64,000 bases of DNA from Oligoflexus sp. (GTDB lineage Bacteria; Bdellovibrionota_B; Oligoflexia; Oligoflexales; Oligoflexaceae): positions 107,386-171,385 of the forward strand of contig NZ_DASTAT010000026.1 in the NCBI RefSeq assembly GCF_035712445.1. Reading direction: 5' to 3'. Each line of letters opens with the position of its first letter. The first letter of the stretch is position 1. The notes beneath the pieces are model-generated. The model did not search any database. It was not told the DNA's origin and saw only the letters and a program-made list of their open reading frames with translations. The position numbers and the translations under genes are program-made. Positions 26,386 through 35,635 of the stretch are shown here, piece after piece.

Positions 26386-27186
26386 TCAGGAATCCCCAGA
26401 GCCCTTGACTGAGGCGGAACGTGGAGGCTCAGAGTCATGGCTGAAATTGTGCAAGCACGTTTCACCGAGGGTCGCACCGGATACGAAACGGAAGAAGAGC
26501 CAGTAGCAGCCGAATACAACGTAAACGCCAATCATGAGCGCAAGCCCATGAACCTGTCTCAAAACCTGCACAGGAGCAGCATCCAGAAGGATTTTGGGGT
26601 GCAGGGACATGTTCGCTGGATCTATGACGAACCCAAGCACGATAAAACCCAGCCCCAGGCAGAGCCCAACAAAACCAAGATCAACGCAGTGGGAGAGCAG
26701 GAGGAAGAGCCAACGACGCATCGAGGCCTGAGGCCTGTCGGCCATGGCTATCATGGGTTGCTCGGGATTCGGAATGGGTGGTACAGGGCTCGTTTGCAAA
26801 GATGCCGCAGGCATTTCACTGGGTGTCGGATAATTCATAGGGGCAGCCGCAGGTGTCGCTTTGGTCTTTAGATTTTTTGCAGGCGTCGTTTCGGGCTGCA
26901 TGGGGGCATGCGCCAGCTGCGGGTAAAGGCTGCGTCCCTGGCTGCTTTCACGCTTGACGAGCCCCAATCCCAAAGGTTCGGCGAGCACGCGAATGTTTTC
27001 CGTTTTGAGCTCGCTCCGAAACCGGAAGAGTTCAAATTTCATCTCGTCGTCCCAGAGGGGGTGACGAGGAGTGGATGTTGAGGGCTGCCGAGGGGACGAC
27101 GGCTGCTCAAATGAGGATGGCTGCCGTGGGGACGACGGCTCAAATGACGACGACGGCCGTGGGGACGATGGCTGCTGCATCGAGAA
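26386..27186 (-). CDS. RDD-like membrane protein with a repetitive disordered N-terminus
   Basis: About 266 residues. The N-terminus is a Pro/Ser-rich repeat (PSSPRQPSSFEQ and similar) followed by a further low-complexity Pro/Ala region. The C-terminal ~90 residues hold two hydrophobic segments (WLFLLLSHCVDLGFVGLCLG, then VHGLALMIGVYVVFGCYWLFF) and end in SGATLGETCLH. This resembles the last part of an RDD domain (usual S-x-G-x-TLGK). The start is uncertain: the ATG at 27186 has AAAGGG nine bases upstream, while a GTG at 27258 lacks one. Role unknown. Confidence 0.5.
   Translation of the reverse strand, partial: FSMQQPSSPRPSSSFEPSSPRQPSSFEQPSSPRQPSTSTPRHPLWDDEMKFELFRFRSELKTENIRVLAEPLGLGLVKRESSQGRSLYPQLAHAPMQPETTPAKNLKTKATPAAAPMNYPTPSEMPAASLQTSPVPPIPNPEQPMIAMADRPQASMRRWLFLLLSHCVDLGFVGLCLGLGFIVLGFVIDPANMSLHPKILLDAAPVQVLRQVHGLALMIGVYVVFGCYWLFFRFVSGATLGETCLHNFSHDSEPPRSASVKGSGDS
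27083..27178 (+). repeat. 36-bp in-frame tandem repeat, about 2.7 copies
   Basis: Units begin at 27083 (GGCTGCCG), 27119 (GGCTGCCG) and 27155 (GGCCGTGG, three bases shorter). They encode the Pro/Ser-rich repeat in the N-terminus of the RDD-like protein. A 36-base period is a multiple of three, so gain or loss of a unit keeps the frame. Copy number may vary between strains. Confidence 0.7.
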
Positions 27187-27287
27187 ACCCTTTCGCTGAA
27201 GCTTTGTTCCCATTGTAGTCGAAAGCGGGGGTTGCTGGGCAGTCCTGGGGGTGGACACAGGAGGTCATCGGTTATGGTAAGTATGAT

Positions 27288-27608
27288 CTATACAGACCCA
27301 GCCTTAAGCGATGCGAGCGGTTTTTCCGTCCGGGTCTTATCATAAAGGTCGGCCGCCTGCTGGCGCTTGACCCTGTTCTCATCGACATCGGTGGTTTTGA
27401 CGCCATTAGGGGTTAGAATATTCTTGATCGTTTGAACAGCAGCCTGAAAATCCTTGTCCGGCAGCGTCAAAAGCTTATCGCGGATAGCCAGAACTTCCGA
27501 CGATCGACGGCTGTGACTCTGACGATCCAAACTATCGCGTTCCACAGCATCGAAATAGTACTGCAGTTCGCTGACGTCGATCATTTGCGATTTGGATGCG
27601 CCCGACAT
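27288..27608 (-). CDS. unknown small cytoplasmic protein (106 aa)
   Basis: No family recognised. It is mostly helical and charged: SELQYYFDAVERDSLDRQS, RRSSEVLAIRDKLLTLPDKD, then VDENRVKRQQAADLYDKT. The second half has a faint resemblance to anti-sigma-28 (FlgM) C-termini, but not enough to call it. AGGAGG lies ten bases before the ATG. It is upstream of the RDD-like gene on the same strand and divergent from cysS. Confidence 0.55.
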   Translation of the reverse strand: MSGASKSQMIDVSELQYYFDAVERDSLDRQSHSRRSSEVLAIRDKLLTLPDKDFQAAVQTIKNILTPNGVKTTDVDENRVKRQQAADLYDKTRTEKPLASLKAGSV

Positions 27609-27771
27609 GGATCACGATCCTCCTGCCTCATTTATCGAACGACGAGCCGGAAACTTGAGGCTAAACTCAAGCGATGCAATGGACAGGCTCCGCTTGCGTC
27701 TTGTATAAGGGTGGTCTGGTCGTTTTTGCCCAGATAATATGACAATGTTTTTGGTGCCTTAGGGAGTTATC

Positions 27772-29238
27772 GTGCGCGAGATCCATCTCCTCAACACACT
27801 TACCGGAAAAAAAGAAAAGCTGGAAACACTCGAGCCGAATCACGTCAGGATGTATGCCTGTGGTGTGACTGTCTACGACAATTGTCATATTGGCCATGCA
27901 ATGCAAGCCGTCTACTTCGATGTCATCCGCAGCTATCTGGAATACTGCGGCTACCGCGTGACCTATGTGCGAAATTATACGGACGTCGATGACAAGATCA
28001 TCAACCGCGCGAAGGAACGGAATATCACACCGAAGGCTCTGGTCGATGCGATGATCGCCTCGTCCGAAGAGGACATGGGTCTTCTGGGCGTCAGGCCCGC
28101 GAACCATGAGCCGCGCGTTTCCGAATCCATTCCCCAGATCATCGCCATGATCCAGGCCCTCGTGCAGAAGGGTTATGCCTATGCGAACGCGGAAGGCGAT
28201 GTCTATTACCGCGTGCTGAAGAAGAGTGATTACGGCAAGCTTTCGAATCGGAAGATCGACGAACTCCGCGTCGGCACCCGCGACCTCGCGGCCTGCGACA
28301 AGGAATTCGATATGGATTTCGCGCTCTGGAAAAGCGATGACACGCCCGGCGCATCATGGGACAGCCCCTGGGGTCGTGGACGCCCCGGCTGGCACATCGA
28401 ATGCAGTGCGATGGCGAAGATGTTTCTGGGCGCGACCTTTGATATCCATGGCGGCGGACGCGACCTTGTGTTCCCGCATCACGAAAATGAAATAGCCCAA
28501 TCGGAAGCCGCCAACGGCTGCAGCTACGCGCGCTACTGGATGCATTCGGGGCTTTTGACCATCAATAAACAGAAGATGTCGAAGAGCCTCGGCAACCACA
28601 TCTTCATCAAGGATTTCGTGGCCCGTTTTCCTGGTGAAGTGCTGCGCCTCGCTTATCTGCAGTTCCATTACACCTCGAACGTGGATTTTTCCGAGGCGGT
28701 GTTCCGCCAGGCAGCCCGACGCCTCCTCTATTTTTATGAAAGCCTTCAGGACCTGGATCGCCTCGCTGCGGATGCACCGGCCCAGGAAAAACTTTTGCCC
28801 GGCTTTGATCCCAAAGCGATAGCCGACGCCTTCCATCGCGAGATGAGCAATGACTTCGGAACGGTCGGCGCCCTTCGGGAACTTCTGCTCGGCTTCCGTC
28901 GCGCCAATGAACTGCAGAAAGGCAAGAAGTCGCCTTCCAAAAGTTATACAGCCAAAGCCTATGCTGCGACGCTGCGCGAACTCTTCCAGGTCTTCGGACT
29001 TCTGAAAATGGAGCCTCAGGCCTTTATTTCCCAGCTGAAATCGCAGATCCTGAAAGAGATGAACGTCGCGGAGAGCGAAGTCAACCGTCTGGTCGCGGCG
29101 CGCAATGAAGCCCGGCAGAACAAGGATTGGGCCAAGGCCGATGCTGTTCGCCAGGATTTGCTGGCGCTGAACATCGAAGTGATGGATGCTCCCGAAGGCA
29201 CGCGTTGGACAATCCTTTGGAAAGATGATGAGGCCTAA
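27772..29238 (+). CDS. cysS: cysteinyl-tRNA synthetase
   Basis: 488 residues, full length. It charges tRNA-Cys. The first zinc ligand lies in YACGVTVYD, the class I HIGH motif in CHIGHAMQA, the others in WHIECSAMA and FPHHENE, and KMSKS in KMSKSLGNHIF. The start is a GTG at 27772 with AGGGAG five bases upstream. hutI begins only three bases after its stop, so the two genes are probably co-transcribed. Confidence 0.97.
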   Translation: MREIHLLNTLTGKKEKLETLEPNHVRMYACGVTVYDNCHIGHAMQAVYFDVIRSYLEYCGYRVTYVRNYTDVDDKIINRAKERNITPKALVDAMIASSEEDMGLLGVRPANHEPRVSESIPQIIAMIQALVQKGYAYANAEGDVYYRVLKKSDYGKLSNRKIDELRVGTRDLAACDKEFDMDFALWKSDDTPGASWDSPWGRGRPGWHIECSAMAKMFLGATFDIHGGGRDLVFPHHENEIAQSEAANGCSYARYWMHSGLLTINKQKMSKSLGNHIFIKDFVARFPGEVLRLAYLQFHYTSNVDFSEAVFRQAARRLLYFYESLQDLDRLAADAPAQEKLLPGFDPKAIADAFHREMSNDFGTVGALRELLLGFRRANELQKGKKSPSKSYTAKAYAATLRELFQVFGLLKMEPQAFISQLKSQILKEMNVAESEVNRLVAARNEARQNKDWAKADAVRQDLLALNIEVMDAPEGTRWTILWKDDEA

Positions 29239-29241
29239 GGC

Positions 29242-30480
29242 ATGGCACAGCTCCTGATCAGGAATTGCGGGCAACTCGTAACGCTGGCTCCCCTCGCCCA
29301 GGATAAGCGTTTCACGCGCATCAAAGCCGATGACCTCGGCGCCTTGAATCAGGGCTGGCTGGCGATCGCGGATGGAAAGATCCAGGACCTCGGCAGTGGC
29401 CAGATCCCGGAACGCTACGAGCGCTGGCCGCAGCTGGATGCCCGCGGCGCCCTGGTCACGCCGGGTTTGATTGATTGTCATACGCATCCTATTTTCGGTG
29501 GGGACCGCACCCATGAATTCGCTCTGCGACTGAGCGGGGCCACATATCAGGACATCGCGGCCCGCGGCGGCGGCATCAAATATTCGATTCGCAGCACGCG
29601 AGCCGCTGATGATGATCTTCTCCTGCAAAAAACCCTGGCGCAGCTTTGGGTTTTTCTGCGCAATGGCGTCACCACGGTGGAAGCGAAAACCGGATACGGA
29701 CAATCGGTGGCGGAAGAGCTGCGGCTTTTGAAAATCCTGCGCAAAGTCGGGGCCGCCAGCCCTCAGACCGTGGTGGTCACCTGTCTTGCCTTGCACGATC
29801 TTCCTGCCGATGTCCCCGATAAATCGGAATACGTGAAGACGATGCGCGATCAGCTTCTGCCTGAACTCGCTCGCACCGGACTCGCGGACTGGGTCGATGC
29901 CTTTGTCGAGGACGGCTACTTTTCCGTCGCTGATGTGGAGAGCTTCGCCCAGAAAGCCAGGTCCCTTGGCCTAAACCTGCGGGTCCACGCTGATGAATTC
30001 AACGACAGCGGCGCGGCTTTTGCAGCGGCCAGGTGGGGTGCGGCCAGCGCGGATCACGTACAGGCCGCCAGTGACACAGGCATTCGGGCCATGGCGGACG
30101 CGGGAACAGTCGCTGTGCTTTTACCGGGCACATCCTTTTATACAAAGATCGCTTATGCCAAGGCCTCACGTTATCGCGATGCCGATTGTCCCATCGCGGT
30201 GGCCAGTGATTTCAATCCCGGATCCTGCTTCATCGGCAATCTGCCTTTCGCAGCCGGCCTTGCCGCGCTTTACTGCGGACTCAGCGCCGCGGAAGCTCTG
30301 GTGGCCGTCACATGGAATGCAGCCCGCGCCCTGCGCCTGGAACATAAAAAAGGCGCTCTGGTGAAAGGCTATGATGCGGATATCGTGGTCCACGGCGTCA
30401 GTTCAGTCGAACAGTGGATCGCCCATTTTGGTCAAACAAAGCCCAAGGAAGTCGTGATCGGCGGCCAACGTTTGACGTGA
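29242..30480 (+). CDS. hutI: imidazolonepropionase
   Basis: 412 residues. It hydrolyses imidazolonepropionate to formiminoglutamate in histidine degradation. The metal-binding CHTHPIFGGDR, EAKTGYG, HADEF, LLPGTSF and SDFNPGS motifs are all present in order. It starts three bases after cysS. No hutH, hutU or hutG gene occurs in the window, so either the other hut genes lie elsewhere or this copy is detached from the pathway. Confidence 0.93.
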   Translation: MAQLLIRNCGQLVTLAPLAQDKRFTRIKADDLGALNQGWLAIADGKIQDLGSGQIPERYERWPQLDARGALVTPGLIDCHTHPIFGGDRTHEFALRLSGATYQDIAARGGGIKYSIRSTRAADDDLLLQKTLAQLWVFLRNGVTTVEAKTGYGQSVAEELRLLKILRKVGAASPQTVVVTCLALHDLPADVPDKSEYVKTMRDQLLPELARTGLADWVDAFVEDGYFSVADVESFAQKARSLGLNLRVHADEFNDSGAAFAAARWGAASADHVQAASDTGIRAMADAGTVAVLLPGTSFYTKIAYAKASRYRDADCPIAVASDFNPGSCFIGNLPFAAGLAALYCGLSAAEALVAVTWNAARALRLEHKKGALVKGYDADIVVHGVSSVEQWIAHFGQTKPKEVVIGGQRLT

Positions 30481-30501
30481 AGAGGGGAGCAGCGCTCGGG
30501 A

Positions 30502-30969
30502 ATGTGGGAAGAAATCTGGGAAGGAATTCAGGCGGAATTTTCGGATCTGCCCAGCATCGAAAGCGCCACGCGCCTTTTCGTACGCCTTATGCTCGGGGCT
30601 GTCCTGGGCGGACTCATCGGGTATGAAAGGGAATGGCGAGGCAAGGATGCGGGTCTCAGGACCCATATGCTCGTCTGTTTGGGCACAGCCTTTGTCGTGG
30701 CGGCTGCCGAGCAGGCACGCATGCCTTTCGCCGATATCAGCCGCATCATTCAGGGCGTCATGGCCGGCATCGGTTTTGTCGGGGCGGGTGCCATCCTCAA
30801 ACGCACCGATAAGAGCAAGATCGAAGGCCTCACAACGGCAGCCGCTGTCTGGTTTACCGCCACCATTGGAATTGTCGTGGGGATGGGAAGGGAAGCCAGC
30901 GCGGTGATTGGAACTGTCTTCGCCTTGAGTGTATTGGCCCTTATTCCTGAGTCGAAGCGTTCGTCCTAA
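30502..30969 (+). CDS. MgtC/SapB-family membrane protein
   Basis: 155 residues with about four to five membrane helices. The MgtC core motifs are clear: GAVLGGLIGYEREWRGKDAG LRTH (Arg/Glu motif), GIGFVGAGAILK and IEGLTTAAAVWFTATIGI. Family members are linked to growth at low magnesium and to control of the F-type ATP synthase in intracellular pathogens; other bacteria carry them with unknown roles. It follows hutI by about 20 bases. Confidence 0.9.
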   Translation: MWEEIWEGIQAEFSDLPSIESATRLFVRLMLGAVLGGLIGYEREWRGKDAGLRTHMLVCLGTAFVVAAAEQARMPFADISRIIQGVMAGIGFVGAGAILKRTDKSKIEGLTTAAAVWFTATIGIVVGMGREASAVIGTVFALSVLALIPESKRSS

Positions 30970-31120
30970 AATTCACCAGGCGCGCGCCTTCAAAGACCTG
31001 CCTAAAAGTTTTCACACCTTCGAATTTCGAAGAATCCGTTGGACTTTCCTATGAAAAACCATGAATAACTGCTTCGACGGTGTGTCTTCCCTTTGCATGA
31101 TTCCTCGACAAAGGCGGCCC

Positions 31121-33148
31121 ATGAAGAGTGATGCTGTGCATGAATTATCGCGCAATTATTTGCCGATTGCGATCTGCCTCCTGGATGCATCGGGCGTCAT
31201 CCACGACCTCAACTCCACCGCTGCTGAACTTCTGGGGAAAAGTCAGCAGTCTCTGCTGCACAAGACTCTCGACCAATTTCTAGCGCTTGAAGATCAGGAC
31301 GCATTCCGCCAATGGTTTTCCCAGCTGGGATCGGTCGGCATGCCTCCGCGCGAATTCAGGATTCAAAGAAGCGACCGGCCTGCGAATCCCGTCCAGTTTG
31401 ATGCCGGCCGAGGCACAGCGGGCTCAGCCGAGCATCCTCTTTATTTCGTTGTCATGATGGAATCCCTGACGCTCCGATCCGCTCTGACCCACAAATCGTC
31501 GCTGGTTTTTCAATCAGCCCTGCTTGACTCGATCGGTGAAGCCGTCATCGCCACGGATCTGCCGGGGCGCATCCTTTACTGGAATAAAGCCGCGGAAGCG
31601 ATTTACGGTTGGAAGGTCGACGAGGTCCTGGGCCTTAACATTATCAACATCACCACCGTCGAGGAAAACAAGGAACTCGGTCTTGAAATCATGGCAGCGC
31701 TTCAGGAGGGGAAAAGCTGGAGCGGTGAATTCCTGGTCAGACATCGCGATGGTCATCATTTCCTCGTCCATGTCACCGACACCTGCCTGCGCGATCGGAA
31801 TGGTGAACTCTCCGTAATCATCGGCGTGTCGTCGGATCTGACCAAACGAAAGCAGCTGGAGGAACAGAAGAGACAGCTGGAGGCCGAGCTTTACGAACAG
31901 AAAAGACGGATGGAGGCTGAACTTTACGAACAGAAGCTCGCGATGATGGACGCCGAAAAAGTCCATCTGCAAGAGGCCAGTCGTTTCAAATCAGAATTCA
32001 TTGCCAACATGAGCCATGAAATCCGCACGCCTTTGGCCGTCATCCGCGGCTATGCGGAAATCCTCGCGGAAGAGGGGAATGGTCCCGGAGCGAGTGAGCG
32101 TATTCAATCCATACTGCGGGCCAGTCGGCAGGTGGAAATCCTGGTGAATGACATCCTCGATATATCCAAGATCGAGGCCGGGAAAATGGACGTCGAGCTG
32201 CTGCCGACCGACGTCGCCACGATTTTGAACGACATCAAGGATATGCTGGAAATCAAGGCCATCGAAAGAAACGTCAAACTTCAGATCCAGCTGGGCAGCA
32301 GCGTGCCCCGGCTGATTCAGACCGACCCCATTCGCCTGAAGCAGATCCTGCTGAATCTGATCGGCAATGCGATCAAGTTTACTCATCAGGGAGAGGTGAG
32401 CATCCAGGTGAGCATGCTCCCCTCCGCTGCGCATCCGCTGCTTTCCTTCCGAATACGCGACACCGGGATCGGGATGACCCCCGAGCAGAGTCAGAAAATT
32501 TTTGGGGCCTATAGCCAGGCGGATCCCTCGATCACCCGCAAATATGGGGGCACGGGCCTTGGGCTTTCCCTGTCTTTGAAGCTGGCGAAACTCCTGGGCG
32601 GCGATCTCGTGCTTGAAGAAAGCGCGCCGGGCCGCGGCTCCATCTTTCATTTAACCATTCATGCCGGGGCGGCGATGGAACGTCTGGTGATTCAACCTTT
32701 GAAGGATGCGAGCGGCAGTCCCAACAAAAAGCTAACGCGACCTGAGGTCCTGCTTTCCGGTCTGCGGGTGCTCGTGGCCGAGGATGCGGCCGATATCAGG
32801 GCGATCGTATGCCAGATCCTGCAGAAGCAAAGGGCGATCGTGATCGAAGCGGTCAATGGCGAGGAGGCCGTGCAGCTGGTGCGGGACAATAGCTTCGATG
32901 CCGTCCTCATGGATCTGCAGATGCCGGTTTGTGATGGATTTCAGGCTACGCGCAGGCTGCGCGCCGAGGGCTACGCAGTGCCTATTTTCGCCCTGACGGC
33001 CCATGCCATGGCCGGAGAGCGCGAACGTTGCCTCGCGGCTGGATTCAGCGGTTATTTGACCAAGCCCATTAATTTCAAGGAAATGATCAGCGTCCTGAGT
33101 CAGCTGCGAAATATTTCCCAGGACGCCCTGCAATCCAATGGGCGCTGA
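31121..33148 (+). CDS. PAS-PAS hybrid histidine kinase with receiver
   Basis: About 675 residues, without membrane helices. The order is: PAS 1 (~5-120), PAS 2 (~130-250), a coiled coil with duplicated EAELYEQK heptads (~255-290), HisKA with phospho-acceptor H299 (SHEIRTPLA), HATPase (NLIGNAIKFT, DTGIGM, GGTGLGLSLS), and a C-terminal receiver with phospho-acceptor D598 (VLMDLQMPVCDG). It is a cytoplasmic hybrid kinase, probably sensing redox or a small ligand through PAS. The ATG at 31121 has AAAGGCGG upstream; earlier in-frame ATGs at 31061 and 31097 lack good sites. Confidence 0.92.
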   Translation: MKSDAVHELSRNYLPIAICLLDASGVIHDLNSTAAELLGKSQQSLLHKTLDQFLALEDQDAFRQWFSQLGSVGMPPREFRIQRSDRPANPVQFDAGRGTAGSAEHPLYFVVMMESLTLRSALTHKSSLVFQSALLDSIGEAVIATDLPGRILYWNKAAEAIYGWKVDEVLGLNIINITTVEENKELGLEIMAALQEGKSWSGEFLVRHRDGHHFLVHVTDTCLRDRNGELSVIIGVSSDLTKRKQLEEQKRQLEAELYEQKRRMEAELYEQKLAMMDAEKVHLQEASRFKSEFIANMSHEIRTPLAVIRGYAEILAEEGNGPGASERIQSILRASRQVEILVNDILDISKIEAGKMDVELLPTDVATILNDIKDMLEIKAIERNVKLQIQLGSSVPRLIQTDPIRLKQILLNLIGNAIKFTHQGEVSIQVSMLPSAAHPLLSFRIRDTGIGMTPEQSQKIFGAYSQADPSITRKYGGTGLGLSLSLKLAKLLGGDLVLEESAPGRGSIFHLTIHAGAAMERLVIQPLKDASGSPNKKLTRPEVLLSGLRVLVAEDAADIRAIVCQILQKQRAIVIEAVNGEEAVQLVRDNSFDAVLMDLQMPVCDGFQATRRLRAEGYAVPIFALTAHAMAGERERCLAAGFSGYLTKPINFKEMISVLSQLRNISQDALQSNGR

Positions 33149-33152
33149 CGCT

Positions 33153-33881
33153 TCAGAGCGGAGCGGCCTCATCATGCTGCGGGCTGGGCTGCAGGGCTGA
33201 ACTGTTCGGTGCGCGGGTCAGTTCGGTGAGCATTTCCTCGGCCCCCTCACAGACCGCCGTCGCTCCTTCAAAATCTTCATCTGACCAGCCGCCGGAGCGT
33301 ACAGCGATGATGCTGACTCCGGCCTTCTGCGCGGCTTCGATATCATAGGGCGTATCCCCGATCATGACGGCATTGGCGGCACTGACTCCCAGTTTTTTCA
33401 GAGCTGCCTGAATAATATCAGGATCGGGTTTGGAACGATCCGCATCATCCGCCGCGGTCATATCCGGAAAACAATCCTGCAGTCCCGCGCTCTGAAGAAT
33501 CGCCTGAAGTTCGTCTTTGCTGGCCGAGGTGGCGATGATGATTTTCTTTTTCTGCGCCACGAGGCACTGAAGCAGCTCGCGCACCTTGGGAAAGGCTTTG
33601 ATGCGCGGGGCATAATGCTCCATGAAAATTTTCGTGCGCGCCTCCGCGATGCGCTGCCCCTCGTCACTGTCGGCGGCAATGCCGGTCAGCTCGGGCAGCA
33701 GCTTGTCCCCACCCTTGCCGATCAACGGCCATACCTGCTCAGCGGTGACATCATGCCCGAAACGCTCCAGCACTTCGGCCCAGGCACTGGCATGCAGCTC
33801 GTTACTATTGACCAGGGTGCCATCCACATCAAAAAGCACGGCCTCTTTCTCGGACACTAAATTCTTTAAGTTCTGACCCAT
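33153..33881 (-). CDS. HAD-superfamily phosphatase (phosphoglycolate phosphatase-like)
   Basis: 242 residues. Motif I LFDVDGTLV (nucleophile D18, acid D20), motif II IIIATSAS, motif III lysine in RSKPDPD and motif IV MIGDTPYDIEAA are complete. An alpha-helical cap follows motif I. This is the Gph/beta-phosphoglucomutase branch, but the substrate is not predictable. It converges on the hybrid kinase gene with four bases between the stops. Confidence 0.88.
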   Translation of the reverse strand: MGQNLKNLVSEKEAVLFDVDGTLVNSNELHASAWAEVLERFGHDVTAEQVWPLIGKGGDKLLPELTGIAADSDEGQRIAEARTKIFMEHYAPRIKAFPKVRELLQCLVAQKKKIIIATSASKDELQAILQSAGLQDCFPDMTAADDADRSKPDPDIIQAALKKLGVSAANAVMIGDTPYDIEAAQKAGVSIIAVRSGGWSDEDFEGATAVCEGAEEMLTELTRAPNSSALQPSPQHDEAAPL

Positions 33882-34017
33882 GTGTGACCTCCGAATGTCA
33901 AATCGCCAAGCAGCTCCGTCCGCTCGCGTTGCAAATTATATGCGCGGAACCGGCGGCTGTCCCCCTGGTGAAAAGGACCATCGGTCATCAGCTGTATATT
34001 ATGGAACACGGATGTAG

Positions 34018-34053
34018 CCATGAATTCCCGGGTCATCTCTCTTGAATTCATGG
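34018..34053. promoter_or_regulatory. 10-bp perfect inverted repeat upstream of a barrel gene
   Basis: CCATGAATTC (34018-34027) / GAATTCATGG (34044-34053), 16 bases apart, lies about 85 bases before the start of the barrel gene at 34139. No gene or T run accompanies it. It could be a two-site operator or a leader hairpin. The rest of the 33882-34138 gap should also hold the promoter of the HAD gene. Confidence 0.5.
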
Positions 34054-34138
34054 GAATCATTGGAAAAAATCATGGCCCAGGGTTTGCTCCAGCTTGCTGG
34101 CGAGTGTTTCGCACCCCGGCATCATCAAGGAGAAGACC

Positions 34139-34741
34139 ATGACTCGTCAGTTTGCAACTCTGTCCATCCTCGCCCTCAGTAGCTTCGCAGCGGCCCAGGC
34201 CTTTGCCGACGGCGTCGCGATCAAACCCAAAGTGATTCACAGCCAGGTCCAGACCGACGCAGAAGCTTACCGCGTGGGACCGCTCAGCCGGCCCTTGAAC
34301 GGCACTTCGGATGAATCCATCACAGGTCTCGGTTTCGGTGTGGACTTTGATTTTAAGCTCGATGACCGCGCCCGCTTCGGCAGTGAAATCGCCGTGACCA
34401 ACTACGAAGAGGATGACACCAAGGCCTCGGACATGGGGATTTCAGGATACTTCGCCTATGATTTTATTTCGCAAAGCAACATGACATTCTACGGCAAGGG
34501 CGGCCTCAGCCTTCACCAGTTCGCCTTCGAGGATTTCAACTCGGCCTCGCTTCTGAACGGTGACATCGGCGCCGGCCTCACCTTCGCCTTGGCTGACAAC
34601 CTGGATCTGGGCGGCGAATACCGCTACAGCACGACTCTGGGCAAAGGCGATATGAGCACGGAAGATTCCGACGATATCGAGCTGAAGGACGTTTCCATCG
34701 AACGCAATGACCTCTCGGCCTTCCTCTCGTTCAAGTTCTAA
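34139..34741 (+). CDS. outer-membrane beta-barrel protein, OmpA/OmpW-like barrel
   Basis: 200 residues. The signal peptide ends at AAAQAFA. About eight predicted strands follow (GLGFGVDFDFKL, ARFGSEIAVTNY, MGISGYFAYDF, MTFYGKGGLSLHQFAF, GDIGAGLTFALA, LGGEYRYSTTL) and the final strand ends in LSAFLSFKF, with the C-terminal phenylalanine recognised by the barrel assembly machine. AAGGAG lies six bases upstream of the ATG. Small eight-stranded barrel of unknown function. Confidence 0.78.
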   Translation: MTRQFATLSILALSSFAAAQAFADGVAIKPKVIHSQVQTDAEAYRVGPLSRPLNGTSDESITGLGFGVDFDFKLDDRARFGSEIAVTNYEEDDTKASDMGISGYFAYDFISQSNMTFYGKGGLSLHQFAFEDFNSASLLNGDIGAGLTFALADNLDLGGEYRYSTTLGKGDMSTEDSDDIELKDVSIERNDLSAFLSFKF

Positions 34742-35517
34742 TCCCTTTTTCCAGCTGGCAGGGGCGGAGGACCCGCTTCTGCCGGCTGATATTTCTTCAG
34801 GATCCGCTCGATCCGCCCGCTTTTTTTCAGCCCTCTTATAAAGGCCTGCAGCCTCTCGAACGGAACCGGCAGCTTCTTCGAAACCGCCCAGGAAATTTCC
34901 GTTCCCGTATTCTTAAGATCGACGGCCCGCAGGAGCGCGGCGCGCTTATCCATTTTTTGAAAATAACGAAACGATATATCGTGCACGATGTAGGCATCAA
35001 TGCGTCGATTCAAAAGCATATCCACGCTTTGATCGGCTCTTTGGACATCCGCCCTGAAGGTCGCTCCCGATCGAAAATAGGGCTCCACATAAGGATAGTG
35101 ATAGCCAAGGATGGTCCCGATGCGCAGGCCCTTCAGATCACCCGGACCCTGATAGTTGAGTGTGCTGCTGGCCTGCATCACCAAAAGCTCCCGCATCATG
35201 AACAGCGGTTCCGTCCAATCCCCGGTAAAATCCTTGGAAAGCCAATGAGGATGGGCCACGGGAGCTATGTGGATTTCGCCGCTTTCAAGCCCCGCCTCGA
35301 CCCTTTTGCGGGGCAGATCCACATAGTGAATGCTAACGCCCAATTCAAGGCCCAGCTCATCAAAAATATCTTTCACAAGACCGGCCCGCAGGACGCCTTT
35401 TTCATAGATCGTGTAGGGCTCGGAAAGGTAGGCGGACGCGGAAATCCGCAGTTCCTTGGCCTGAAGCGGAGTCGCGACACCTGACAGCATGATCAGCATC
35501 ATGAATAACCGGGACAT
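34738..35517 (-). CDS. periplasmic solute-binding protein, family 3
   Basis: 259 residues. The signal peptide ends at ATPLQA. The mature protein has the SBP_bac_3 fold: LRISASAYLSEPYTIYE, then GLVKDIFDELGLELGVSIHYV, then LGYHYPYV and VDMLLNRRIDAYIVH. It resembles amino-acid-binding or HisJ-like proteins without an associated ABC permease, so it may be a chemosensory or orphan binder. The ATG at 35517 has GAGG upstream and gives a clean signal peptide. Its stop overlaps that of the barrel gene by four bases, convergently. Confidence 0.75.
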   Translation of the reverse strand: MSRLFMMLIMLSGVATPLQAKELRISASAYLSEPYTIYEKGVLRAGLVKDIFDELGLELGVSIHYVDLPRKRVEAGLESGEIHIAPVAHPHWLSKDFTGDWTEPLFMMRELLVMQASSTLNYQGPGDLKGLRIGTILGYHYPYVEPYFRSGATFRADVQRADQSVDMLLNRRIDAYIVHDISFRYFQKMDKRAALLRAVDLKNTGTEISWAVSKKLPVPFERLQAFIRGLKKSGRIERILKKYQPAEAGPPPLPAGKRD

Positions 35518-35635
35518 AAGAACCTCAAACTGTGTCGGCGGAATTATGTAGCGCACTTCGCTCAGTTGTTCATCCTCCTCTCTTCCTATATGGATGAAAG
35601 GGAAAAATGCGAATGCGAATCAAGAGGAGTCCCCA

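Noticed and set aside
25383-27186. ImmA-like/HTH gene as part of a toxin-antitoxin or mobile element
   Set aside because: No toxin-like partner, integrase or repeats nearby; it has its own promoter gap and strong terminator.
28354-29796. 480-codon minus-strand frame
   Set aside because: It runs antisense through cysS and hutI, both unmistakable genes.
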